Assembly: GCA_030549335.1 (NCBI GenBank)
Contig: CM060187.1
Span: 1,550,001-1,614,000, forward strand
Direction: 5' to 3'
From: Pontederia crassipes
Taxonomy: Eukaryota; Streptophyta; Magnoliopsida; Commelinales; Pontederiaceae
DNA length: 64,000 nt
In this document: positions 34,615-46,239 of the stretch, piece after piece
Position numbering within the stretch: position 1 is the stretch's first letter
Layout: every line of letters begins with the position of its first letter
Notes under the pieces: model-generated
Seen by the model: only the letters and a program-made list of their open reading frames with translations
What the model was told of the DNA's origin: nothing
Database searches by the model: none
Translations under genes and position numbers: made by a program

Positions 34615-35859
34615 CTAAGGCCCCCAGTGCGATGCACAGGAGTATAATAAATTGATCATATGAAAAATTTAAAACACCGATATTAATGGTACAAAAAAAG
34701 TCATGCAACTATAAAAAAACATAATAATGAAGAAAAAAATATTACAATGTCTCAATATAAATTTTAATTTTTTTTATAATATAGTTGTGACCTCATTTGT
34801 TATTTATCTATCATCATTGTAGGACAAAATTTTAAGACCTTTTTTACTTGTCACATGTGAAATAACTTATTGTCCATGTGTAAACACCTATTTTTTAGAA
34901 ATAATCTCACATTAGATAATGAACTTGACCTCCTTGCAAAATGAAAAAAATAGTCCAAAATCTATAGATTTTTAAATGTACTTTTCATTTTTAATATAAT
35001 AATATATTTTTGTTGTTATCTTTTCATTTTCTAATATCATTTCGATGGAGTGTGTATTGTTCGGATAATGATAATAGAGAACATTGTACAATCTAATCAC
35101 ACAAACTTTGAGATTTCGTTGTATCTTAGTTAGATCTACGTAAGAGTTGAAGTCAATATTTTCAGTCATGCCACATAAAAATATTGAAAATGATATTTAA
35201 GTTATTTTAATTTTAAATCATATACAACTTATGTGCTATCAATAAAAAAATATCATATCACATCGTGAAATCAATGTGACAACTGCTCATCTCTTTTCTA
35301 AATTTAACATTAAAAAATCTGCATGTATACTTATATAAAAAATCTTTTATCACTTTATTAACATTATATGCATTTAATATTATGCCATGAAAAAATATTT
35401 TACAACAAATTTGAATATAAGATACTTTATTTAATGAAATAGACATTATTTATATCCTAGTTTTATTTATTGACAATTGTTATCAATGAAAGAAAATAAA
35501 AATGTAAAAACCTCTACTAAAAAAATTCATAAATAACTCATTAGGAAATACTCGCTTGAGATTTAAATATAGAAAATTGTGACTAAAGTTGTAAAAATAT
35601 AAGTGAAAATAATAATTACTTGTGGGAGCAATGTCAAAAATATGATTTCAGAATAATGTAAAAAAAACATCGATAACTATTGTTCCATAGAAAAAAGATA
35701 AAGATGTATAAATTAAGTAAAAAAAAATACTAACATATATGTCATTGTTTCCCTTTGGCCGCATCTTTTCTTTGTTAGAGCTAATAATAATTATTAAGGA
35801 TTTTATTTATCAGGTAGATAATGCTATATTTTTTTGTTTATAGTAGTTGAATAATTTGT

Positions 35860-36580
35860 TGCAAAAATCTTTCATTTATAGTATTTAAGTAATTGATTAT
35901 TAGTTCATTAGAATATCTTAATTAATTAAAAAATTGTTAGTAAAGATAACAAAATGTTTAAGTTTAGTTGAATACTTTGTTATTAACTGATTAATATCAA
36001 TTTGTAACGAACTATCTACTAATAATAAAATTATTATGAAACCTAGTTATTTGATATTTTAACATGATTGATATATTAAGTCTTTTATTTCCTTGATAGA
36101 ATAAAAAAACTATATATGACTGAAAATTGTTATCATAAATAATATATTATTATAAATATTATGAGAATTAAAATATATTACTTATTTCATATATATATTG
36201 TTTATCATATTGCTAGTTATTGAAACATCTTTTATTTATAGTAGTTAAAATTTTGTTATTATCTTATTATATAGTAAAAGATTATGAATCATAGTTGTTT
36301 GATATTACAAAATTGTTGATACACATGAGTCTTCTATCTTCTTAATTTTTATAGACTAACAACTTGATAACAACAAAAAATAAGTATACACAACTAAAAA
36401 TTCTAACCATAAAAATATATGATTATAAATAATATTACCACAAAATATATCATTTATTTCATATGTTATTGAGTATCATATTATTGTTTATAGAAAAAAT
36501 CTTCCATTTATAGCAGTTGAAAATTTTATTATTAGTTCATTAGAATATTTTAATCAATTAACAATCTATTAACAATAATA
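35860..36580. repeat. Three diverged repeat units inside the Helitron
   Basis: Units beginning ttccatttatagtagttgaa-like sequence start near 35,867, 36,229 and 36,503. Each is followed by attagttcattagaatat or its variant. Segments resemble the inverse of the tandem units at 15,880-17,620. Confidence 0.5.
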
Positions 36581-37029
36581 ACATTTCATAATATTATATT
36601 TTAAAATTTTATGATACTTATATTAATCATCAATAGATATTATTATTAGAGTATGAAATGCATGTCTTTAACTTGAGGTAGAGATCCTAACATAATATTT
36701 TTAGTCTTTCCTTATATATATAAATTATAGTATTTAATATTTTTTTATAAAAAGAAAATTTATATATATAAGTATTTTTTATCATACACAAACCAATATT
36801 CGTAGATCCGCATGCACTCATTGTCTTAAAAGAGGACATCGAGTATGCAAATAAAAATAAAAGCCCCTTATAATATTTAATATTTTTTATTAGATAAAGA
36901 CAAATATTTTTTCTTATAACATTTAATATTTTTATTAGACAAAAAAAGTATATAAATATTTTTTTATCATTCACAAATTTATGTTTGTAGGTTCGCACAT
37001 ACTCTTCGTCTTTGAACGCGGAGTATGCA

Positions 37030-37310
37030 AATGAAAACTAAAACCCCTCTATTTATAGTTATAAATATGGAATTTAGAAACATAAATAAATAAAATTATA
37101 TATACTTAACAACTAACTTTGAGAAAGTGAAAGCCCCTCTATTTATAGTTGTAAATATGAAATTTAAAAGCATGAATAAATAAAATTTTATATACTTAAT
37201 AACTAACTTAAAATATGCAATTGAAAACTAAAAATCTCTTTATTTATAGTTACAAACTTAGAATTTAAAAACATAAATAAATCAAATTATATAATTTTAA
37301 TAACTTATTT
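37030..37310. repeat. Three ~100-bp tandem units near the Helitron 5' end
   Basis: cccctctatttatagtt, then aaatatg.aattt.aaa.cat.aataaataaa, recurs starting near 37,046, 37,133 and 37,236. Non-coding. Confidence 0.65.
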
Positions 37311-37489
37311 TTTAGTATCTATGATTATATAATTAAAAGATTATCATTTTATGCATTCAATTTATGAGAGCTCGACATGTGGCACTTTCTATTCTATAAT
37401 ATTCTTTTAAATAATAGTAGGACATGTGTCACTTCATGCCAAGTGCCACTCTCTCATTGCATACTATCCTCCTTTTAATAATATATAGA

Positions 37490-38345
37490 TAGATATTTAT
37501 AAGTTCTTTCAATTTCAAATTTGTAATTTATCTAAGTAAGAGCTAGTAAGAATATAATGAAATACACTTGCTCATATTTACAAGAGTTAAGCATATCTAG
37601 GCATAATCATTTTTCAAACTAAAATAGACCTATTATGCACAAAAAATTACTTTAAAAAATAGTCTTGTGTAGAAATTATGATAACTAGTGGACAAATTCA
37701 AAACACAAATATTTATGACACAAATTTAAGTCTAAAATATCATCATTATGTATCCCTACAAATATTTGAAAACATCAAGATAAATTCAAATGCTTTGAAT
37801 CTTTATTGATCAACGTAAGGTCATTGCAATATCTTAATTTCATATACAAGTCTTTATCATTAAAATAGATATATTATGCAACTTGCATAAGATAGATGTT
37901 TTAATATATTAAATTTTGTTCAAATCACAAAATCGTCAAAACTTTGATATATCAAATCAAAAGATCATGCGCACTTAATCATAAAAAGTATAATCATTTT
38001 TGTCAACATGAAATCAAAACTTTTATGCATTTGAGCTTATGAGTAATCATGATTAAGAATTGACACATGCAAGTCAAGTGCACATTTTAAATATGAGAGG
38101 TCATAATTCATATCACATATGCACTAAATAAGTGTAAAATTTGTTCAATAATACTTTTACCCAAAAATGTGTGCCTTCACTTAAATCTTTTTTTCTTTTT
38201 CTTTTTTAGTAATTCCTTTTGAGGCACACCTATAAATAAAAATCATTTGCATTTAGTACCCAAACTTGGTTGGGTCCAATATAATTAAATTTGATTCCTT
38301 TAGGAACCCACATCAATTTCATGTCCATATAATTAAATTTGAAGG
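37490..38345 (-). mobile_element. Fragment of a copia internal region (minus strand)
   Basis: Near 38,220-38,345 the minus strand reads KLMWVPKGIKFNYIGPNQV, then WVLNANDFYL and VCLKG. This is the linker between gag and protease that is common in plant copia elements. A similar short piece occurs near 22,140-22,200 in the copia at 20,341-27,483. The rest (37,490-38,200) is AT-rich and carries no clear domain. No LTR is found next to it. Confidence 0.5.
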
Positions 38346-39039
38346 AACGGCCAGCGTGGAAGGATGCCAAAATGGGCAGTGACCGTGGAAAAAAGGGGAG
38401 AGCTATACTCACCACTGGAGAGGTGACAGCCGAGGGCAGGAGAGGCGGTGGCCTAGGGCACGAGAGGCGCCAGACTGCGTGGACAATCTTCTCTGCACTG
38501 GAGCAGTGGTGGCCGGAGGCAAGAGATACGACCGAAGGCACAGTCAGCGATGATATTGGTAGTTTAGGTGAACGAAAGAAGAGGGTTTTCGGGAAAATGG
38601 CGTGGAAGGAAAGGGTTGTCTACAGTAGCAAGGGCAGTGATCAAGAAAAAAAGAAATGTTGTCCGCGCGGCCAAAGTTGGAACCACGTGGTTCCACCTTT
38701 TTTGCGGAATCGCACCCATTGGAACTAGGTCACGTGATGACATGGTTCTAGCTTGCGGTTTCGATATTGGAACATGGTTTCACGACTGCATTTGACGGAA
38801 TTAGGCGGAACAAAGGCACGGTTCCAGCTTAGTTCTTTTGCCAAACACAGCTTAAGGCCATGTTTGGATGCTAGAACAAAAGTTCTCGTTAGTTCCTAGA
38901 GATTAAATGATTTATTGTTTACTTCTCAATTTGTGTTTGGATCAAAATTCCAATGAACAAGAACTATAATTCTTATTAGATGTATTTGTCCTGATTGTTG
39001 TTTGGCTGCCTATACGAGAACTACCACCAACAAATGATG

Positions 39040-39040
<1 letters not shown>
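38346..39040. other. Unassigned, moderately GC-rich stretch with a possible Tourist-type junction
   Basis: Short open frames here show no recognised domain. At about 38,840-38,870 the sequence ccaaacacagcTTAaggcca is followed by tgtttgg. It looks like two PIF/Harbinger-type ends abutting a TTA, but I could not find the outer partner ends, so this is only a suggestion. Confidence 0.25.
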
Positions 39041-39075
<35 letters not shown>

Positions 39076-39087
39076 CAGATAGATAGC
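39041..39087. repeat. (AGAT)n microsatellite
   Basis: A run of AGAT units with one change to agac. It is a simple repeat, likely polymorphic. The stretch 39,088-39,578 that follows has short open frames only and nothing I recognise. Confidence 0.95.
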
Positions 39088-39589
39088 TAGAGGTACCTGA
39101 TAAGGTAGTGATGGAGATGTTACAGGAGGAGCGAGCTGTTGAAGCGAACGAGAGAAGCGGCAGTGAGAAAGAAATGGCAAGGCGAGGCAAAGGAGGCATG
39201 TCTGCTTCTCGTGCGCCAGTTACTCTTTAGGCAACACAAGAAAAAGGCTCGTTTTCACTCTCTTTTTTTGCCTTTTCAGGATTTCTATGTAGGATCACGT
39301 CTGTGGTCATCTTCTCGACGCAAGGAACGCAATCATCGGCAAGAAGGGAGGAGGATGAGACTACACGTGGAAAAGAGAAAGGAGTGGATCACAAGGTAGT
39401 TCAGGGTGTGTGATAACTTGCAAGTTTTCACGAGATACAAAAACTTTTTTGTAGGAACTAGAGCGTTCAATGCAAGATGTCCAACCTTGCACTCCTTTTA
39501 TTATAGATATATCCAACATTGTAACTTTGCTTCAAATACCTCTAAATATGACATATATCCACTTAATTACCAACTACTAATCTATTCTA

Positions 39590-40463
39590 GGGTTGAGCAC
39601 GATTCAAGTCAATCCGGACCGCACCGACTCGGGAAATCAGAAAAAAAACTCGGTCCGAGTAGGTTCAAGTTTATAGGGTAGAAACCCGACCGAAATATGA
39701 CTCGGGTAATATTAAATTTAATTCTTCGTCAAATTGTCGACTTGTCACCCGCAACCCGTTAGCCATGAACCATGGACTGTCCTAGACTAGGTGAAATCCC
39801 TAGATCGCTTTCGTCGTCATGTTTACCTGTTCAACACTCATTGCAGGCTTGCGGCCGCTGTTTGCCTATTGATTAAAATCCCTAGATCATCATCACCGCC
39901 GTGTTGCCATCCTTGTTGTCGTCGTGTTTCCATCACTGACCGTAGCTGATAGGTTCTATCTCCCTCTCGGCTCTCCCTCTCTCTCCTTTTCTCACTTATC
40001 TTTCTCTTCTTCTTCTTCTTCCTCTCTTCCTCTAATTCTTTGTGCAAGGCCCACAGGCGGCATCGCGATGAGCAGGTTGAGGGTTAGTTCTAAGGTTATT
40101 TTTCTCACTCTCATGACTGTCCCTCTTCTTGTTCCTCAATCGCCCGTTGGCCGTTGGTTGGTTTATTTGGAGTTGGACTTCTTGCTGGACAGCAACTCCA
40201 GGCCATCTTGGATGACACGGCTCTCATGTCTTCTTGTTTTTGAGGTACGCTGTTCACCAAACTCCCGCCAACCCGGTGTCGGACCTTTTGCTTCAGGTAT
40301 GTTGTTTACATCCTTGTTTAGTTTGTATAATTTCTTCAAAACAATGATTTTCGGCCGCAAACCCGGTCAAATTTCTGGACACCCGAGTTTGGTACCGTGT
40401 CAAAAAAATTTCGACCCGATTAGGATCGGGTCTGCGGACCCGGTCCTGAGTTTGATCAGGCTT
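39590..40463. mobile_element. hAT-type MITE, 874 bp
   Basis: The direct repeat AATCTATTCTA flanks the segment (39,579-39,589 and 40,464-40,474). It includes the 8 bp expected for hAT. The left end GGGTTGAGCACGATTC resembles the TAGGGTTGAGCA ends of plant hAT MITEs. The right end, inverted (AAGCCTGATCAAACTC), is a poor partner. Inside are gacccggtcc-type GC-rich stretches near both ends and a CT-rich middle. The 183-codon frame inside is not supported as a gene. After it, 40,475-40,845 shows nothing recognisable. Confidence 0.6.
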
Positions 40464-40849
40464 AATCTATTCTAATTGCCAACAACCCAGCTTGAATGTA
40501 AAGTTAGACTCTCCTAACAAATTAAGCTTGGACATTGGCCATTCCAAATATACTACTTATATAATGTCCCTTGTGAATGTCTGACAGGTGGTCTACAAGT
40601 TCATTGTTATGAAGAAAATGTTTTTAGTGATTTAAGACATAATCCAATGAGCAAAACATAACATAGTGTTTAAGAAAAAAATATCAAAGGATCACGATTT
40701 GTGATTTGTGGTGATAACTACAATGTGAGCACATGAAGCACTGGAAAAAAAAAAACAAAGTTATGGAACATGACATTATCGAGTTTGTTAACGTCCGAAA
40801 ATAGCACTATTCAAAGACACTAGTTAATTTAAGGTAAAAGAAAAGCTAC

Positions 40850-43800
40850 GAAGGTGCGCTCATTTTTTTGTTATGGATGAGCTGCCGTTTTTGAAAGGGT
40901 TTAATGGAGTGCTCCCAAGCATTCGTCTGATTCGTTAGCGAAGGCTGCAGATACGTCTTGTTTTTTTCTCCACTTGAAACCTTCCTTTTCTCCTTTCTGC
41001 TCCAAACCGATTCATGCCCTAGCCCTTTCAACTTTGCCGCTTCAACTTCGTGGTTCGCTGCCGCCACCTCAACTTTGCAGTTCGCCGCCGCCGCCGTCTT
41101 CATGGGCCTTTGCAGGTCGCCTCCGCCTTCGCAGTTCATCACCGCCTCCACCTTCGAGGGTCTTCTCAGTTCGCTGCCTTCGCGGGCCTTCGCAGGTCGC
41201 TGCCACTTCCGCACGTCGCCACCACCTTCGCGACCCAAGAACCCCTTCGCCTTCGTGAGCCACTGCCACCTCACGCACGTCGCTGCCCGAGAACCCTCGT
41301 CGCCACAGCCCGAGAACAGCCACCTCCGCCTCAACACCCTCGGTGGCCGCAACCCCTCAACGCCTTGATGCCACGACCTCCACCTTTGTTGGTCGCCTCC
41401 GCGAGTCATCCTCACCGTCATGTTCCGTCACAGGCTGTTGCCGCTGCCACCTTCTGCAATTCACGCCCCGCCTCGCAACCCTTCACCGCCGCCTCGCAAC
41501 CCCTCACCGCCGCCTTCGCCACCCAAAAACCCTGGTGGCTGCCGCCTTCGCCACCCCTCGCCTCCTCGCGATCCCTCGCCGCCGCCTGGGAAACTTCGCT
41601 GCCGCTGCCGCCTCGCAATCCATCGCCGCTGCCTCGTGATCCCTCGCCATTGCCGCCTCGCGACCCCTCGCCGCCGCCCGAGAACCTTCACGACCCTTTG
41701 CCGCCACCGCCTCGGCCTCACAATTCCTTGTGACCGTCGTTGCCACCTCGCAACCCCTAAACGCTGCCCAAGAACCATCGCGACCCTTTGCCGCCGCTAC
41801 CTCACGGTCCTTTGTCGCCACTCGAGAACACTCGTTACCGAATGTTGTATAGTTGCTTGCTGAATTTCGATAGTATCTTGCCGAATGTTGCAATTTCGAG
41901 TTGTAACATGTATGTAGTTTCTTGCTGAATTTTGTAATTTCGAGTTGTAACATGATGTGCTACAAATTTGTTGTAATTTCAAGTCGTAACATTATTTACA
42001 TCAATTGTAATGGTGTTGTAATTTCGAATTGCTATATCATTAGCAAGGATGTTAATGTTACAATTTTTTCTATTACAAAGTTTTATTTGCATGTATGGTC
42101 GATCTCATTCATGCCATACAAATACAAATCACATCCAACAGTACACTGCTTGGTGCTCGTAGAATTTACAAGAATTTTCGAATTTCCTCCCAATCCATCG
42201 CCACCCTAAAAGCCCTCACGGCCACCGCCCGACCACCAAGAGCCTGAGAACCCTCGCACGCAGCCAATTCACACGCCACCAGTCAATCTTGTGAAGACCA
42301 AGCCTTGGATGTAACCGAGATTAGTAAAATTTGTAATCTTAACTTCTTCTAAATTTGTTTGAGAGAAAGATGTATCCAGTGCAAGTTTGATGTGGTTCTT
42401 GTTTCCATTTATTTTCCAGGGCTTTTTCCTCTAACCTCACATGTACTATAAATTGTTTTCGCGTCTACCAACGACTTTCAAATATTACGAAGACCTCCCC
42501 TGAACTATGACGCTTTTTTCACTTAGGTCCATTCATCAATATTTGTTAACTTTTCCCTTATTTTTCACTTTTTTGAATTATGAAATGACCAAAATACCCT
42601 CAAGAAGTTCATATAAGTGTGCTTAAAAATGATGGGGGGAGGGGTCGCCGACGATGTCCTCGCGCGCGCCGGCGAGATAGTGGGGGGGCATTTTTTTATT
42701 TTAAGCTCACTTATCTAAACTTCGCAAGGGTATTTTGATCATTTCATAATTCAAAAAAAAAAATGAAAAGTAACAAAAAAGTTAACAGGCATTGATAGAT
42801 GGACCTAAGTCGAAAAAGCGAAATAGTTCAAGGGAGGTCCGCAGAATATTTGAAAGTAGTTGGTAGATGAAAAAAGTTCATAATTCAGGGAGGTTAGATG
42901 AAAAATCCTATTTTCTAAGTTGAATGTGTATTTGAGGTAGTTCTTGTATGTTGAACATGATTGTTGATGAAATCAAAATGAACTTCTCATTATCATCAAA
43001 ATGTAGTTCTAGCAATGTTGACATTCATAACCATTATTTTTCATCACTTTCTCGTGAATTAATTTTTATTTGTGGGTGAATTCTATACATTAGCTAGTTG
43101 TACATAAGCCCCACACTGCCCCAGCACTCTAAGATTGAAACTCAACAAATTTCTGAGCAGCAAATTCTTATGGCTTCTACAAGCACCAAGTAGCTGGATG
43201 TGATTTGTATGACATGAAGGAGATTTATCATACATGCAAAGAAAACCTTGTAATAGAAATAAATTGATAGTATATCATGTTGCAACTCAAAATTGCAACA
43301 AGGTTACATGTTAGGACTCGAAATTACAACAAATTATGTTACAACTCGAAATTGCAAAATTCAACTCAAAATTGCAACATTCAGCAAGAAACTACTATTG
43401 TAATTCAGCGAGCAACTATACAACATTTGGCAGCTGAGTGTTTCCGAGCGTCGGCGAGGGACCGTGAGGCGACGGCGGTGAAGGGGTCACGATGGTTCTT
43501 GGGCGGCAGCGGCAAAGGGGTCACGATGGTTCTTGGGCGGCGGAGAGGGGTTGCGAGGTGGTGGTGAGGAGGGATCACGAGGCGGCGACGATGGATTGCG
43601 AGGCGATGGCGAGGGATCGTGAGGCGGCGGCAATGGATCACGAGGCAGTGATGATGGATCGCGAGGTGGCGAGGGATCGCAAGGCGGCGGCGATGGATTG
43701 CGAGGCGGTAGCGGTGGCAAGGGATCGCGAGGCGGCGGCGATGGATTGCGAGGCGGTGGCAGTGGCGAGGGATCACGATGCGACGTCGATGGATTGTGAG

Positions 43801-44410
43801 GCGGCAGATGGATCACGAGGCGGCAGCGGTGGCGAGGGATTGCGAGGCCGCGGTAATAACGAGGGATCACGAGGTTGCGGCAAGGGGTCGCGAGGCGGAG
43901 GCGGCGAGGGATCGCAAGGCGGCATGCGGCACAAGCGTCGGTGGGGGCTCTCGAGGTCGAAGAGGTGACGTGCGGCACGGGTGTCGATGAGGAGCGAGGT
44001 CAACGCGAGTGCGGTGGCGAGGGCTTCTCGAGCAAGATCAAAGAGTGCCCGACAGCGGCGAGGGCTTCTCGAGCGAGATCGAAGCGCTCCTGGCAGTGTG
44101 CAGCACGAGCATTGGCCAGGGGCTTCTCGAGCGAGATCGGAGCGCGCAAGGTTGAGCGAAGAGAGAGAACGGGAGGAGAATATTAGGGTAGAATATGAGG
44201 AAAAGAAGAAAAAGAACAAACCTCAGCCGTTGCGTGTGAATAGGACGGTGATCGAATCTCAGCCTTTGATAAAAAAATAGGTTTAGGATTTATAATTTAG
44301 AATTTAAGGAGCAGAAGTTGGGAGCACCCATTAAATCTTTTTTAAAAGACATGACGGTTAAGTTGGGAGCACCAATTAAATCCTTTTTGAAAAGAGTGGG
44401 ACGTGCGCCG
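40850..44410. mobile_element. Long inverted-repeat element (~3.5 kb) with GC-rich arms
   Basis: The left and right halves are imperfect inverted copies. Outer ends share a motif around gtgctcccaa next to a caaaaaggatttaat-like stretch (about 40,890-40,920 and 44,310-44,400). Inner arms share tgttgcaatttcgagttgt blocks (41,830-41,985 versus 43,277-43,440) and ttctattacaa.gttttatttgcatgta (42,070-42,180 versus 43,140-43,265). Between them lie GC-rich tandem repeats of a ccctcgccgccgcctcgc type (41,450-41,720) and their inverse (43,440-43,930). Overlapping frames on both strands are repeat artefacts. The superfamily is uncertain (foldback or MULE-like). No transposase is seen. Confidence 0.6.
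42419..42908. mobile_element. Mutator-type MITE, 490 bp, in the loop of the long inverted repeat
   Basis: The ends are GGGCTTTTTCCTCTAACCTC and, inverted, GGATTTTTCATCTAACCTC. The inverted repeats extend over about 200 bp each and include gacctcccttgaactat. The flanks TATTTTCCA (42,410-42,418) and TATTTTCTA (42,909-42,917) form a 9-bp duplication with one mismatch, the Mutator signature. The terminal motif resembles the MULE end at 25,199. A GC-rich tip (ctcgcgcgcgccggcgag) sits in the middle. Confidence 0.85.
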
Positions 44411-44950
44411 GTTCCTCCAGCGGCCCACAGATTCGGTCCGGTTCATTTGGGATATCGGTTTTTTTCGAACCGATCTTGGCCCTATTTTCCCTCTCCACTC
44501 GATCTTCGCCCCTCATCGCCGGTGCTTTCGTCCCCAAGGAAGCACGCCGTTGCTTTCGTCTCCGAGGAAGCACGCCGCTACTCGCTCCGTCTCCGAAGAA
44601 GCCACCCGCGCTGCTGCTCGCTTCATCTCCGAGGAAGCACGCGCTGCTCGCTTCGTCTACGAAGAAGCACGCCGCTGACGCACGCCACTGCTTTCGTCTC
44701 CGAAGAAGCGCTGCTCGCTTGTCCGAGGACACACGCCGCTTCTCGAGTCTCCGAAGAAGCACGCACGCAGCCGCTCGCGTCTCCGAAGAAGCACACACGG
44801 TTTCATCACCGACCTTCTCGCCTGACGTCGGATCTGAGGAAGCCACCTCGCGGAAGTGTCCTACCTTCATCGGAACTGAGGTCGCCGCCCGTCCTCTTTT
44901 TGCTTTAGAGTATGGTCATCTTTTAATTTTGAATTAGGGTCTGTATCGAT
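44411..44950. repeat. GC-rich tandem repeats (gtctccgaagaagcacgc units)
   Basis: Imperfect repeats of 20 to 45 bp built on cgtctccgaggaagcacgcc fill about 44,525-44,810. All overlapping frames in both directions are low-complexity (SEEAR-type) and I do not call a gene. The preceding sequence (44,460-44,520) has a leader-like pyrimidine-rich look. Confidence 0.55.
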
Positions 44951-45900
44951 CTTTAGGGTTGTGCAAAATTTCTGATACTTAATTACTTAGAGTATGATGT
45001 CATATGTAGCCTATGTTTATATTGTTTTTAATGTTATTGTCTGCGATGTGCCTTTAGTATCAATACAACTTGGTTATGATATGCATGATGTTGGATTGCA
45101 ATACAAGTAGCCCACAGATTCTTGTTTATGCCTTTTTTATGTTATTGTTATTCTCTTGTATTTGAAAACATGATTATACATTTAGAAATTATTTAGTATA
45201 ATCCTTCTTAGTAATTCCCTCTCAGAAATTATGATGTTTTCTCATTAGCATTGCTGAATTCGTCGTTCTTGGACTTCGAACATATTAAGATGTCATCTAT
45301 TGCTTCTCGTTGTTCATCCTCTCGTCGTTACAGTCGTCTTTTTCCAATTATACCTAAAATGCCTACTAAATTTCAGGAACATAACTTCATGAATAATATG
45401 TCCGGAGTTCAATGGCGAACCTAAACCCTTCGCCAGAAACATTTCTTTCTTCATATTCTTTGTTCTATTTGATTATTTCTTCATCAACAATTCCACTAAT
45501 AGCACGAAAATCGTCATACATACATTAATCTCCTTCAGACAAAATTGGAAGTCTCCCTTTCTTTGAGAGGTTTGACGCCTCCTACATTAAGAAAATTGTA
45601 ACTCTTTTCTCCTATGTTTCATCTTTCTTTTCTCTAAAAAAAAAGTTTATCAGAGGAAACAGTGTTTTCATTTCGATATTTTTCTTTATGAACTCTCTTC
45701 TCCCAGGAACTTACTTTTTTCTGTTTAAAATTGTATAGGTGAATTTAAGAAAATGCAAAACAAATGAAAAGTCAATTGAAATAACAATTAAGGATGAAAA
45801 AAGTAACAATGAACAAAACTTGAAACCTCAATCCGGTATATTCACAGCCAAATTTAGTCCCCCCGACCAATTTCCCTCGCATTTTCCATCCTCATTCCTA
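44951..45900. other. AT-rich, no gene recognised (possibly GLE1 intron 1, minus strand)
   Basis: If the exon at 45,901-46,239 is GLE1 exon 1, this is the start of its intron on the minus strand. The left limit of that segment cannot be placed from the sequence. I see no domain or transposon end. Confidence 0.3.
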
Positions 45901-46239
45901 TCAATCTTCGCCACCATCCTCGATGTGTTCCTCGTTCTCGTATTCCGCTGCAGACATTAGAAACCTTTGCTCGCAGCGTCCAATTCCTCTTCCCACAGGC
46001 GTCATGAACTCGGCGGGGGCTTTCAGAGGCGAAGGGTTCCCCAGCCTCTCCTCCAAGGTCTGAAGCTCGGATACGAGATCATCCATCGTCCATAAGGCCT
46101 CCGGGTCCGGAGAAGGCACCGCAGGCAAGCTCCTCCGGCAATGCAGCTCCAATCGGATGTACCCCCTAAGCCAAGTATGCAGAGAAAGAAAGTTAGAAGG
46201 ATCAAAAGAACAATAGCGCCCCGAGAACGATGACTCCAT
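45901..46239 (-). CDS. GLE1: GLE1 first coding exon, on the opposite strand from the rest of the gene
   Basis: From ATG 46,239 (minus) the frame reads MESSFSGRYCSF, then the part resembling plant GLE1 N-termini: YIRLELHCRRSLPAV, PDPEALWTMDDLVSELQTLE, ERLGNPSP, GRGIGRCEQRFLM and an acidic tail (EYENEEHIEDGGED). In plant GLE1 a conserved L-E-x-x-C block, a PDP-x-W..LL-x-EL..LE-x-KL helix and a G-x-F-V-M-x-V..acidic stretch come in this order before the coiled coil. A splice-acceptor-like ttggcttag precedes GGYIRLEL (46,169), so the true start may be in a short upstream exon. The acidic tail should join the acidic exon at 52,838, which is on the + strand. Confidence 0.6.
   Translation of the reverse strand: MESSFSGRYCSFDPSNFLSLHTWLRGYIRLELHCRRSLPAVPSPDPEALWTMDDLVSELQTLEERLGNPSPLKAPAEFMTPVGRGIGRCEQRFLMSAAEYENEEHIEDGGED

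Larger units (their letters stand above)
34615..37489 (-). mobile_element. Non-autonomous Helitron, ~2.9 kb, minus strand
   Basis: On the minus strand the 5' end would be TCTATATATTATTAAAAGG at 37,489, preceded by A. The 3' end has a short hairpin (cctGTGCatcGCACtgg, about 34,621-34,640) followed by CCTTAG and then T at 34,614, near the canonical CTRR-T end. There are no terminal inverted repeats and no duplication, as expected for Helitrons. The interior is AT-rich and non-coding, with internal repeats. The ends are judged by eye against plant Helitron consensus features. The 3' end is imperfect. Confidence 0.5.

Noticed and set aside
38339..38795. 129- and 75-codon overlapping frames as a gene
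   Set aside because: No domain, no splice or promoter context, and the frames overlap in different phases between transposon remnants.
38830..38875. Two abutting PIF/Harbinger (Tourist) elements at a TTA
   Set aside because: The inner ends look right, but I could not find either outer end with a matching TTA, so no elements were called beyond a low-confidence note.
39924..40475. 183-codon frame
   Set aside because: It lies entirely within the MITE bounded by AATCTATTCTA duplications and is low-complexity.
40846..44280. Many overlapping open frames of 60-230 codons on both strands
   Set aside because: They are open in several phases at once, low-complexity (Arg/Pro/Ala or Glu/Ala-rich), and explained by GC-rich tandem repeats in inverted arms.
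44318..44937. 196- and 153-codon frames as a gene
   Set aside because: Built from SEEAR-type tandem repeats in overlapping phases. No domain recognised.
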